Below the pieces are notes generated by a model. It did no database searches and was not told the DNA's origin. It was given only the letters and a program-made list of their open reading frames with translations. A stretch of 39,414 nt of DNA from Carboxylicivirga fragile. Lineage in GTDB: Bacteria > Bacteroidota > Bacteroidia > Bacteroidales > Marinilabiliaceae. The position numbers were made by a program, and so were the translations under genes. Shown here piece by piece: positions 1 through 7,674 of the stretch. The number at the start of each line of letters is the position of its first letter. The first letter of the stretch is position 1. The stretch lies in contig JAFMVD010000055.1 of assembly GCA_025499625.1 (NCBI GenBank), positions 1 to 39,414 of the forward strand, read 5' to 3'.

Positions 1-45
1 AAGGGTGGCAGATATGGAGGAGTGAGGAACGAACTACGGAGGATG
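1..45. repeat. Terminal direct repeat, left copy
   Basis: These 45 bases are identical and in the same orientation to the last 45 bases of the window (39370-39414). The repeat is purine-rich (AGGGTGGCAG, ATGGAGGAGTGAGGAACG, CTACGGAGGATG) and more GC-rich than the coding DNA. Because it touches both ends, the true repeat may be longer than is visible. It may be a dispersed repeat at which assembly stopped, a direct repeat flanking an island, or the overlap of a circular molecule. The sequence alone does not decide between these. Confidence 0.9.
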
Positions 46-500
46 GCATATGTGGTTTTTACCACACAAGGCTGCCTACCTGCCGGAGGCTAATAGATAA
101 AGACAGCCGAAGCCCGCAGCGACTAGCAGGCGAGCCACATACTGGCAGTGACAGGACTGAAGGCTTATGGTGGAGGAACGAGACCATGTGCCTGAAGGAA
201 TGTGGAACTGCCGTGAGGATGACCGAAGGAACTGCAAAGGGCATGACAGGTTCACTTTTATTTGATGGGCGATGGTAGGATGTATTGATGTTCGATGTGT
301 TAAAGTTAAGGCGTAAGGTATAATAGGTAGACACATTGCCCATGAATAAAGTGACCGCACTTCGGTTAACTCAGTGACCGAAGGTGAGCAGCTTTATTTG
401 AATCCTTTAAAAATAGACACTGAAAATAAGGCTGCGAAAGCCTGGCATGGTCTTTTGCTGACGAGGGATGAAGAACACCTATGGACCGGGTCAAGTAGAT
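46..500. other. GC-rich structured non-coding region (unknown RNA or mobile-element end)
   Basis: No convincing protein is encoded here; the open frames on the minus strand have low-complexity, unfamiliar translations. The sequence is distinctly more GC-rich than the neighbouring genes and rich in hairpins. TGTGGT (51-56) pairs with ACCACA (61-66). GGCT (70-73) pairs with AGCC (105-108) around GCCT (74-77)/AGGC (87-90). A nested pair has AATAAAG (345-351)/CTTTATT (392-398) enclosing CTTCGGT (360-366)/ACCGAAG (377-383). GGCT (430-433)/AGCC (439-442) closes a short loop. The phrase GAAGGAA/GAGGAAC recurs several times. This would suit a structured RNA such as the ribozyme part of a group II intron, but I cannot find a domain V or a reverse transcriptase, so the identity stays open. 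Confidence 0.4.
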
Positions 501-1002
501 GAGAGATTATGATGTTTGATATATGATAAAAGATCTTTGAATTATAATTGATGAGGTGTGTGGTTTGTATAATTGCGGTTCTTCGTCAAATTTTGGGATG
601 TTGTGATCATCTAAAGTAATTTACCTTAGCTATCTGAATATCTATGCTTAATAGCATGTTTTAATGTGAAGTAGTTTAAAGTCGTACTGAAAAACTGCGA
701 GTACTATCTTGATTTAATCAGATATTCTATTATTTGTTTTTGCCTGATTGAACTCCCGTTTCATTGCCTTCAGCTAATTTTTATTCCGTAGCTAAGGTTA
801 TGCAAGAAGAATTGAGCTAAAGGGAATGAAAACCAATTTGTCACTCTCGAAATTTCCAGACAACATTAAACAACTTCATAGTGTATATGTCAAAAACATG
901 CAGTACGATTCCGACTTTATTAATCATCATAAAATAATGATGAATATCGCCTGGCTGTTGTCTAACATCTAAAAATCTAATGGTCTAATTGTTATCAATA
1001 TT
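501..1002. other. Intergenic region without a gene; holds an imperfect inverted repeat
   Basis: I see no credible coding frame on either strand. A 17-base inverted repeat with two mismatches lies at 759-775 (TTTCATTGCCTTCAGCT) and 815-831 (AGCTAAAGGGAATGAAA), separated by 39 bases. A short AT-rich hairpin (TCATCAT/ATGATGA) lies near 925-945, just downstream of the minus-strand gene ending at 1003. It lacks a clear T-run, so it is a weak terminator candidate. Confidence 0.4.
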
Positions 1003-1839
1003 TTATTCTTTAACCTTATCAACTTCATTCTTCCAATTATTGGCAAGACGAAAACCAATATTGCCACTGTTGCTCTCCGGATTACTGCTGCCACGATAAG
1101 TTATCCGGCAGTAATCGGCGCCGAAGTACCAACTACCACCACGTACCACACGAAAAGTGCCTCCTGAAGGTCCCGATGGATTTTGTATAGGACTATCGTT
1201 GTAATAGTCCTTGCCATACCAATCGCTACACCATTCCCACACATTTCCGCTCAAATCGTAAAATCCCAATTCGTTGGCTAACTTTTGTTTTACAGCATGA
1301 GTCTTACGGCCACTGTTTTTTCCGTACCACCCCACAGTGTTTAAACTATCACTCCCGGAGTATTTGTAACTACTACTCAGATTACCTCCTTGTGCCGCAA
1401 ATTCCCACTCGGCTTCTGTAGGCAGACGGTAGTGCTCACCTGTTAATTCGTTTAAGCGTAACACAAATGCCTGAGTCATCTCCAAACTGACAGATTCTAC
1501 AGGTAAACTGTCTCCTTTAAAAAAGCTTGGGTTACTACCCATCACAGTTTTCCACAAGGCTTGCGTTACCACAGTTTCACAGAGGTAGTAATTGTTTAGT
1601 TTTACCTCATGTAATGGGTGCTCAGCTTCACCTCCTGTATTACTACCCATAGAAAACGTACCACCATCTACAGCAATCATTTTAAAAGATATACCATCAA
1701 ACTGCTCAGTGTAAGTGGCAAAGTGGTTAGCAGACTTCCCCTGATGCTTGTACCATATATAATAGCCTGATACCAACAGAATAATAAACAAAATTTGTTT
1801 CCATGCGGTGCTGCGTTTCGCTCCTACAAATTGATTCAT
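1003..1839 (-). CDS. Membrane-anchored SUMF1/FGE-like domain protein
   Basis: This 278-residue protein has one N-terminal membrane segment (about residues 14-30) followed by a formylglycine-generating-enzyme-sulfatase domain (about 55-268), so the domain probably faces the periplasm. Family motifs visible are GGTFSMGS, YRLPTEAEWEFAA, GFYDLSGNVWEWCSDWY, VVRGGSWY and a terminal NIGFRLA. True FGE activates sulfatases by oxidising a cysteine and needs two active-site cysteines. Here only the second is kept (C244, in ADYC); the first position is F239. Canonical FGE activity is therefore unlikely, and there is no sulfatase gene in the window. Such relatives (the PvdO/EgtB/GldJ-like group) often have structural or unknown roles. 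It lies 81 bases after the thioredoxin-fold gene on the same strand and may share its transcript. Family assignment is firm; function is unknown. Confidence 0.9.
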   Translation of the reverse strand: MNQFVGAKRSTAWKQILFIILLVSGYYIWYKHQGKSANHFATYTEQFDGISFKMIAVDGGTFSMGSNTGGEAEHPLHEVKLNNYYLCETVVTQALWKTVMGSNPSFFKGDSLPVESVSLEMTQAFVLRLNELTGEHYRLPTEAEWEFAAQGGNLSSSYKYSGSDSLNTVGWYGKNSGRKTHAVKQKLANELGFYDLSGNVWEWCSDWYGKDYYNDSPIQNPSGPSGGTFRVVRGGSWYFGADYCRITYRGSSNPESNSGNIGFRLANNWKNEVDKVKE

Positions 1840-1920
1840 ATTTTTAAACTTTTATGTTTAAGTACTATTGTTTCCGCCACTGTAGCTTTTCTATGGAGGA
1901 GTGATAATTCTTAATTCACC

Positions 1921-3084
1921 TTAGCGTTGTGGTTTTTTTTTCAAATTAGGTGAGCGTAAGCTGTATTTAGTTTTTCCTGTTTCCGGCTCTTGAGTTATCG
2001 ATTCCGGAAAATATTCATGAATCTCAGGATTTTCCTTTATTATTTTTTCAAGGATATAAGCATAGTTAAAATGATTTTCACCTTCATTTCTATCCCGAGC
2101 ATTATAGGCAATATACTGAAGGTATTTTATGCATTTCTTTTCCCACTCTTTATCAACTTCTTTATAGAAAGTACTTTTTGCAGTAAACTTAATATCAGTC
2201 ATTACAGTCTTTTGGTCAAATGATGGATTTGTAAACATATCCATAACCAATTTATCGGCTGTTTCATAGTCTTTTTTATCAATAGTGCTTTTTAATTTAT
2301 GATATGCAAGAATATAATCTTTGCCTTTAAAGTCCTCCAGATCACTTACTCTTTGTGTATCTCTGCACCAACGATAGCCCTTATATAATTTCTTTTCCAC
2401 ACGTTCTTTTCCATATTGTTTTTCCATTTTTGCTCGTTCAGTAACAAATTTCTTAAATAGCGGATGATCTCTATCTGATATATAATTAAAGAAAACTTCT
2501 CCCAGGATTTTGTCAGAAAGGTCATCACCTTTAATCTTTAAAAGTTCGTCTATTGCTTTGGTCTGATTTTTTTTATCATAACTCAAATCCATTCCATTAA
2601 TATAGTCGAACATAAATTCAGGATCTCTGTTTCCTTTCTCGTATTCAGGATATAAGTAACTTGACCTTAACTTAGGATTCATTGAGCAAGCCGCTATTTT
2701 AAGAAACTTATCAGCATCATGTCTTCCTCCTGAGCGGTGAAGCACTTCTTTTGTTTCAGGATCGATAAAGTAGTATGCAGGAAATGACTGAACCCTGTAT
2801 TTTTTTGCAAAAGAAATTCCTTCACCATGTTCAGCATCAATTTTAAGTGACACAAATTTTCCGTTGATAGCCTGACCAACTTTATCAAGGCTAAAAACCT
2901 CATCAGCCATTAAAAGACAAGGTCCGCACCATTGTGTGTACACATCTATAAAGACTAACTTGTTCTGCTGTTTAGCCAATTCACAAGCTTCGTTAAACGA
3001 CGTATGCTCAAAATTAATTCCATTTTGCGCTGATACCATTAAGGAACAAAGTGCTATTAAAAAACTTACTATTATCCTTTTCAT
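1921..3084 (-). CDS. Periplasmic thioredoxin-fold protein with C-terminal helical extension
   Basis: The chosen start gives a 387-residue protein with a clean signal peptide (MKRIIVSFLIALCSLMVSAQ). An in-frame ATG 51 bases upstream would put a hydrophilic tail before the signal, so it is less likely. Residues about 25-130 form a thioredoxin fold with the redox motif WCGPC (C53, C56), preceded by KLVFIDVYT and followed by YRVQSFPAYYFIDP, which contains the expected cis-proline. The remaining ~250 residues are charged and probably helical, resembling the long tail of Bacteroidota thioredoxin-family proteins of unknown substrate. It follows the TlpA-like gene in the same direction, suggesting a small envelope thiol-redox group. 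Disulfide reduction or exchange in the periplasm is the likely activity; the partner is unknown. Confidence 0.88.
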   Translation of the reverse strand: MKRIIVSFLIALCSLMVSAQNGINFEHTSFNEACELAKQQNKLVFIDVYTQWCGPCLLMADEVFSLDKVGQAINGKFVSLKIDAEHGEGISFAKKYRVQSFPAYYFIDPETKEVLHRSGGRHDADKFLKIAACSMNPKLRSSYLYPEYEKGNRDPEFMFDYINGMDLSYDKKNQTKAIDELLKIKGDDLSDKILGEVFFNYISDRDHPLFKKFVTERAKMEKQYGKERVEKKLYKGYRWCRDTQRVSDLEDFKGKDYILAYHKLKSTIDKKDYETADKLVMDMFTNPSFDQKTVMTDIKFTAKSTFYKEVDKEWEKKCIKYLQYIAYNARDRNEGENHFNYAYILEKIIKENPEIHEYFPESITQEPETGKTKYSLRSPNLKKKPQR

Positions 3085-3168
3085 TTGTTTAAAATTAAGT
3101 AACAAGACGTAAGACTGATTATCAGCTTGCCTCATGTGAATACACGATTGTGGTATTTATTATCGTCC

Positions 3169-3200
3169 TTTGTGATACAACTTAATCTGGATATCACAAA
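3169..3200. repeat. Perfect 9-bp stem hairpin between two thioredoxin-type genes
   Basis: TTTGTGATA (3169-3177) and TATCACAAA (3192-3200) are perfectly complementary around a 14-base loop. On the plus strand a T-rich run (TCTTGTTTTT) follows; on the minus strand, the direction of the flanking genes, no T-run follows. It may be an mRNA-processing or stability hairpin in the intergenic space rather than a terminator for these genes. Confidence 0.5.
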
Positions 3201-3233
3201 TCTTGTTTTTCAAACCCTCTTATCCGAGACAAT

Positions 3234-4271
3234 TTACTTTAGCAAACCTTCAATGGTTTTTTCCAGTTCCTTGCCATGGATACCTTTAGCGACGATATTG
3301 CCTTTTTTATCAATGATAACATTGTAAGGAATGCCTCTTACTTTGTACTTTTTTGTGAATTCACAATCCCATTTATTGAGGGCTGAATAATTATGCCAGT
3401 TTAATTCATGATTTTCAACAGCAGCTAACCATCTTTCTCGTTTACTGTCTAAAGAAACAGCAAGAACTTCCAATCCCAGAGGCTTAAATCTCTCATACAG
3501 TTTTTTAATGTGAGGTAGCTCTTTACGGCACGGACCACACCACGAAGCCCAGAAATCAATCATTAACACCTTCCCTTTGAAATAATCAAGACTGATAGCA
3601 TTGCCTTCAAGCGTGGTGAAGTTAAAATCGATGGCGCGATTTCCAGGGGCTATGGATTTGATTGTTTCTAAATTATGGCCTATGTGAGTATATAGTTGAT
3701 AGTCTTTTGCCGCCTTTGGAAGCTTTGCGTAAAGCTCAATTGCCTCTTTATAATTATTCGGATTTTTTGACCATTCAAACAGTTCATATAATCCTAAAAT
3801 ATTGGAAGCATTATCAGTGATAAACTTTGTTCTTAACTCACTTACTTTTTTATAGGCTAATTCGTTTTTCCCATTCCTGAATATTTCCGTTTTCTCATTT
3901 TTATAGGCGAAAAATTTTGAATTAAGGCTTTCTCCACTCAGTTTTTTTATTAGAGGCATGCCTTTGAAAATGAGACCCTCTAATGTTATTTTTTTGTTTT
4001 CTAAAAAAATAACCTGGCCATATTCTGTGTTTTCCAAATTTGTGATATATCCCACTTTAGCATCTCCAATCTCATATGAAAATGTAAATTCTCCCTCTTT
4101 GACTTTTATCACCTCTTTTTGTACAAACTCCCCTTCTTCTAGAATCCAGAAATATAAATTGGCTTCTTTTATATTGGTGATTTTTCCTTTAATATGAAGT
4201 GTAGGTTTAGAACAGGATACCAAAGTCAATGTTATTAGAAAGAGTCCCATGCTTTTTAAAATGTTATTCAT
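3234..4271 (-). CDS. TlpA/ResA-family thiol-disulfide oxidoreductase lipoprotein (DUF4369-type N-terminus)
   Basis: From the chosen ATG the protein has 345 residues, with a lipoprotein signal ending in LVSC (lipidated C20). ATGs at 4280 and 4322 are also in frame; the 4271 start gives the most normal signal peptide. The N-terminal part (about 25-120) reads as the beta-rich DUF4369-like domain of Bacteroidota TlpA proteins (KGKITNIKEANLYFW...EGEFTFSYEI). The C-terminal part (about 205-345) is an AhpC/TSA-TlpA thioredoxin fold with LMIDFWASWCGPCRKELP (C245, C248) and a distal GIPYNVIIDKKG cis-proline segment. It is expected to work as a periplasm-facing disulfide reductase or oxidase tethered to a membrane. 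A second thioredoxin-fold gene lies 149 bases downstream. Confidence 0.92.
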   Translation of the reverse strand: MNNILKSMGLFLITLTLVSCSKPTLHIKGKITNIKEANLYFWILEEGEFVQKEVIKVKEGEFTFSYEIGDAKVGYITNLENTEYGQVIFLENKKITLEGLIFKGMPLIKKLSGESLNSKFFAYKNEKTEIFRNGKNELAYKKVSELRTKFITDNASNILGLYELFEWSKNPNNYKEAIELYAKLPKAAKDYQLYTHIGHNLETIKSIAPGNRAIDFNFTTLEGNAISLDYFKGKVLMIDFWASWCGPCRKELPHIKKLYERFKPLGLEVLAVSLDSKRERWLAAVENHELNWHNYSALNKWDCEFTKKYKVRGIPYNVIIDKKGNIVAKGIHGKELEKTIEGLLK

Positions 4272-4440
4272 AACTACCATTTTTTTTGATGAAACAAAAG
4301 AAGATGAAGTATAAAACGTCATCTTCTTTTATTTGAAGGTTAATCCCAATTACCAAGTTTTTTTATTGCTAAACAATATATTTCATCATCATAGCTAACA
4401 AGCACGTCTCTTCCTCCTTCTACCGAACGACAAATGGCAT

Positions 4441-7131
4441 TCAGTCCATTTTCACTTCTTCGTAATACGACATGGCCTTACGGAAAGGGAATTCCATTAC
4501 CTTTTCTTTCTTTTTGCCAGGAATTTGGAACGAGATAGTTACTGATTCTGTTGCTTCATATTTGTAGTTCCCTAAGCGTGTCAAGAATAGAGATATGCCA
4601 TTTTGAAGAATTGCTTCAGCTTCACTTATGTTTGTGGCATTTTTGCTTTGAGTAATTTTTAATACATGTCTCAGGTAGTTGATGTGATTTCGGTCAATAA
4701 CTTTTTGATATTCATGTTTTCCAGATTCGTTTAATTCTTTCTGTAGGGTGTTGAGGATATGCGATGAAAAATCATAGAGATTCAATACCATTGATTGCAT
4801 TTGAGCTACTGCGCTCTTAAGGGATTGATTGCAAAAATCATTTCCAATCTCCATAAGATCTTCATCTAACTTTTCGATCCTGTTCTTCACAAGGTTACTA
4901 TCAAAATTAGGCAGCTGTGGCAACTCCAATGCTACGGTATAAATCGCAGCTCTGGATTTAGTATACGTATGGTCGATTAGATTTGTCTCCTCAAATTCAT
5001 CTGAAGGACTTAGTAAAAGGATGCTTGCAGGTAATTTGAAGATCGTATTTACTTTTTCAATGTATTCGTTGGTGTATGAATGACTGCTTTGCGACAGTCC
5101 CAATACAATTAAATCTGCATTGGCTGATTCAGAGTTGATAATTTCTTCTTTGGTACGCGAACCAAAATCATCGCTTATTACTTTAATCTCTGCTTGTATA
5201 CGTTTGTCAATAAGTATAGCATTTGTATTGCGGTAAAGGTTGTCGTTTAAGGAGGTATCACTATTTATTATCATTATTCTTACGTTGGCATCGCGCCAGG
5301 ACTTATCTGACAATAAAAAACGCAGAATGTTAAGCGAAAAGGATAGATGTCTTCCTTTTCCATTCCACCAAATATCTATACTTTCTTTTTTTCCAAAGCC
5401 ATTGTTCTTATCATAGTCCAGAAAAATAGCATTCAGCTTTTTGGTTTTAAAATCCTTAAGTACATCTGACATAAAACCTGTATTGCCATTACTTTTGCTC
5501 CATCCTAATAGTACAGTGTTAGGTTCAAAACCACTAAAACCATAAATATTGGTGATCGATTTTATGCCTTCCTTTACAGAAGAACATTCCAATTGTCTAA
5601 CGAAAAAATCATGACCTTTTTTATTCTTTTTTAGTTGAGTATGCTTATGAATGTTGCGATCTTGTTCTTCGGAAGAGCTTAGTTTGAAGTCGGTTAGTGC
5701 GCCTAGTTTTCCTGATAGTGCTAGGCCTATTTCAACCAAATATGGTCTTGCTTTTTCTCCTCCACTAAAAAGGATAATGTTGGGTCTCCAGTTTCTTTTA
5801 TTGTCTTTTTGAATACTAAGTTTAAGCAGTGCTTTTTTTGCTAAGTTTGTCCAAAAGCTGCTCCAAGCATCACCACTCTCTAAAATTAACTCTTTGCGTT
5901 GCAAGTAGAAATACAATAATCCTAAAGCCACTGTTGCGCCAGCCAGCGCTACAAAATCAAGTAATATCATCACAAAAAAGGCAGATAAAGTTCCTAGAAT
6001 ACTTACAATTCGAGGAATTTTAAAAGCAGGTCGAAAATCGGAGCTCGACCAACTTTCAATTACTGAAGCCAAGTTTAAAAAAGCATAGGTGGTAATGAAA
6101 AACATGGAGACAATGCGCGCAATCACATCTAGCTCACCAATCAATATGCCAGCTTCGGCAATCACAAATGCCAGCAATAATGCGTTTCTTGGCTCGTTGG
6201 TTTTACCCGTGCCCTTTGCAAAGGTTTTTGGAGCTATTTTGTCCATTGCAATCGCCTGTAATATACGTGGTGCGCCTAATATGCTTCCCAAAGCAGAAGA
6301 TAGTGTTGCCCCCCATATACCTGCAATAACCAAAGCAGGTACCAATGAAATTTTAAACAGTATCTGCGGGTCGTTTACGAGTGCGTTGGCATCAACCGTA
6401 TAGGCGTAGAAAAAAGCCAGAGCTATGTAAACAATAAATCCAACACCAACGGCCAACATTGCCCCGTAGGGTAATGATTTTTTTGGATTCTGAAGATCGC
6501 CCGACATGGATACGCCAGCCTCAAAAACAGTAACAGCTGGGAAAAATATACCAAATAAGACCATGAACGGTGCGGCAGTTGCCAGTGGAGCGATGTTTAT
6601 TTCTTGAGGTACAAAATCGTGCTTACCAAAAAAAATGGATAGTAATGATAAGACAATGGCCGCCATAATAAAGTATTGCGACTTGATAGCCAAAGAGGTA
6701 CTGACAAAAGTAATGGTAGTAACTGCTAGTAATACAATCGATCCAGTGATTCTAATGGTGTTAATGGTCAGCTCCATCTCCCAATATTGTAGGAAACTTT
6801 CTGCAAAACCGATTAGGTATAAACTTACACTAAACGACAGCCCTACAAACAATGCCCACCCAAGTGTGCCGCCTATGGGTAAACCAAGACTCCGGGAAAT
6901 CATAAAATAAGTACCTCCATTTTGAACCGGCTTATCGGTTGAAAGAGATGCCACACTTAAACTGGTAGTTATTGATATGATATGGGCAATGAATATGATT
7001 CCTATGGTATTAATAAGGCCTGCCTGGCCAATGATAGCAGGAAACCTTAAATACATAATAACACCTAATATTGTCAGGATTGAAGGTGTGAAAACCCCAC
7101 TAAAAGTACCGAATTTTTTCAGCTTAGCCAT
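4441..7131 (-). CDS. Cation-chloride cotransporter-like APC superfamily permease (SLC12-like)
   Basis: This 896-residue protein has about 12 membrane segments in residues 1-430 and a soluble C-terminal half. The start resembles SLC12 transporters (FTPSILTILGVIMYLRFPAIIGQAGL), and PVQNGGTYFMISRSLG and VFFPAVTVFEAGVSMSGDL-like segments fit the family core. SLC12 proteins move chloride with sodium or potassium. The cytosolic part (about 450-896) contains alternating strand/helix segments such as IILFSGG, RIMIINSD, ADLIVLGLSQSSH and ASILLLSPSDEF, typical of the SLC12 C-terminal fold, which resembles universal stress proteins. The prokaryotic relatives are sometimes annotated as amino-acid permeases, and the ion specificity here is not readable from sequence. 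The start ATG is the first residue of MAKLKKFGTFSGVF; there is no strong ribosome-binding site, as is usual in this phylum. Confidence 0.9.
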   Translation of the reverse strand: MAKLKKFGTFSGVFTPSILTILGVIMYLRFPAIIGQAGLINTIGIIFIAHIISITTSLSVASLSTDKPVQNGGTYFMISRSLGLPIGGTLGWALFVGLSFSVSLYLIGFAESFLQYWEMELTINTIRITGSIVLLAVTTITFVSTSLAIKSQYFIMAAIVLSLLSIFFGKHDFVPQEINIAPLATAAPFMVLFGIFFPAVTVFEAGVSMSGDLQNPKKSLPYGAMLAVGVGFIVYIALAFFYAYTVDANALVNDPQILFKISLVPALVIAGIWGATLSSALGSILGAPRILQAIAMDKIAPKTFAKGTGKTNEPRNALLLAFVIAEAGILIGELDVIARIVSMFFITTYAFLNLASVIESWSSSDFRPAFKIPRIVSILGTLSAFFVMILLDFVALAGATVALGLLYFYLQRKELILESGDAWSSFWTNLAKKALLKLSIQKDNKRNWRPNIILFSGGEKARPYLVEIGLALSGKLGALTDFKLSSSEEQDRNIHKHTQLKKNKKGHDFFVRQLECSSVKEGIKSITNIYGFSGFEPNTVLLGWSKSNGNTGFMSDVLKDFKTKKLNAIFLDYDKNNGFGKKESIDIWWNGKGRHLSFSLNILRFLLSDKSWRDANVRIMIINSDTSLNDNLYRNTNAILIDKRIQAEIKVISDDFGSRTKEEIINSESANADLIVLGLSQSSHSYTNEYIEKVNTIFKLPASILLLSPSDEFEETNLIDHTYTKSRAAIYTVALELPQLPNFDSNLVKNRIEKLDEDLMEIGNDFCNQSLKSAVAQMQSMVLNLYDFSSHILNTLQKELNESGKHEYQKVIDRNHINYLRHVLKITQSKNATNISEAEAILQNGISLFLTRLGNYKYEATESVTISFQIPGKKKEKVMEFPFRKAMSYYEEVKMD

Positions 7132-7216
7132 TATCTAAATTTATTAAATCGTAGTTTTGGATACCTGTACGCTTACACAGGGCAATTACTCGGTTTATAA
7201 CAATCCCTTATGAATT

Positions 7217-7465
7217 TTGTTTCTAGATCAGTTTACTTGGTTTGGAGTGCAATGGCAAAGGAATAATATATTTTCATTAATGTCATTTCAACTGTTGATT
7301 GGCATAAATTATCTATACTTAGAGACCTTACTTTCTAAGTATTCCGTAATAGACTGCAAAATTATTCATGCAAAAAATGGACAGGAAGCCCTTGATTTTT
7401 GTGAATTGAATACCATAGACCTTGTTTTAATGGATATTAAAATGCCAGTATTAAATGGATACTAA
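7217..7465 (+). pseudogene. Truncated response-regulator receiver (REC) fragment
   Basis: An 82-codon frame whose last ~55 codons read as the middle of a receiver domain: NYLYLETLLSKYS, IIHAKNGQEALDFC and DLVLMDIKMPVLNGY. The phospho-acceptor aspartate (D73) and the MP turn are present. The acidic pair that should precede NYLYL is missing, and a TAA cuts the protein directly after NGY, so strands 4-5 and helices 4-5 are absent. The first ~25 residues do not look like REC. It cannot fold as a complete receiver and is best read as the remnant of a hybrid kinase or response regulator lying just upstream of the PUL regulator. No further kinase-like sequence is visible on either side. Confidence 0.75.
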
Positions 7466-7545
7466 TTGTTCGTGAAGGTGATTCACTACCAAGATTTAAA
7501 TAATGCTTATCATTTTATGTATCGATTAATATCATAATTGACACA

Positions 7546-7553
7546 TAACTTTG
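7546..7553 (+). promoter_or_regulatory. Candidate -7 box upstream of the HTCS gene
   Basis: TAACTTTG matches the Bacteroidota -7 consensus TAnnTTTG, 121 bases before the HTCS start. I see no good TTTG -33 element about 20 bases upstream, so support is one-sided. A GGTGCA/TGCACC inverted pair (7595-7600 and 7625-7630) lies between this box and the gene. Confidence 0.35.
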
Positions 7554-7674
7554 CTGTGCAATTCTTAATATTGACATTTATAATACGAACAGTTGGTGCA
7601 CGGTCTTTTAAAGTAAACTCTTGATGCACCTATAGCAGGCAGAAAAGTTGAATTAAAATTGTATTTTTAAAGGA

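Noticed and set aside
59-360. Two overlapping minus-strand open frames of about 94 codons at the left end
   Set aside because: They overlap in different frames, have no recognisable domain, and coincide with the hairpin-rich GC region, so they are best explained as chance frames in non-coding DNA.
1892-1904. TATGGAGGAGTGA, also found at 13-25 in the terminal repeat
   Set aside because: Only 13 bases match and the flanks differ; insufficient to call a third repeat copy.
3127-3327. Plus-strand open frame overlapping the 3' end of the TlpA-like gene
   Set aside because: It is antisense to a well-supported gene, has no domain and covers an intergenic hairpin.
4340-4460. Open minus-strand stretch after the cotransporter, ending ...VSYDDEIYCLAIKKLGNWD
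   Set aside because: It reads like plausible protein but has no ATG after its upstream stop and overlaps the 3' end of the cotransporter in another frame; too short and start-less to call.
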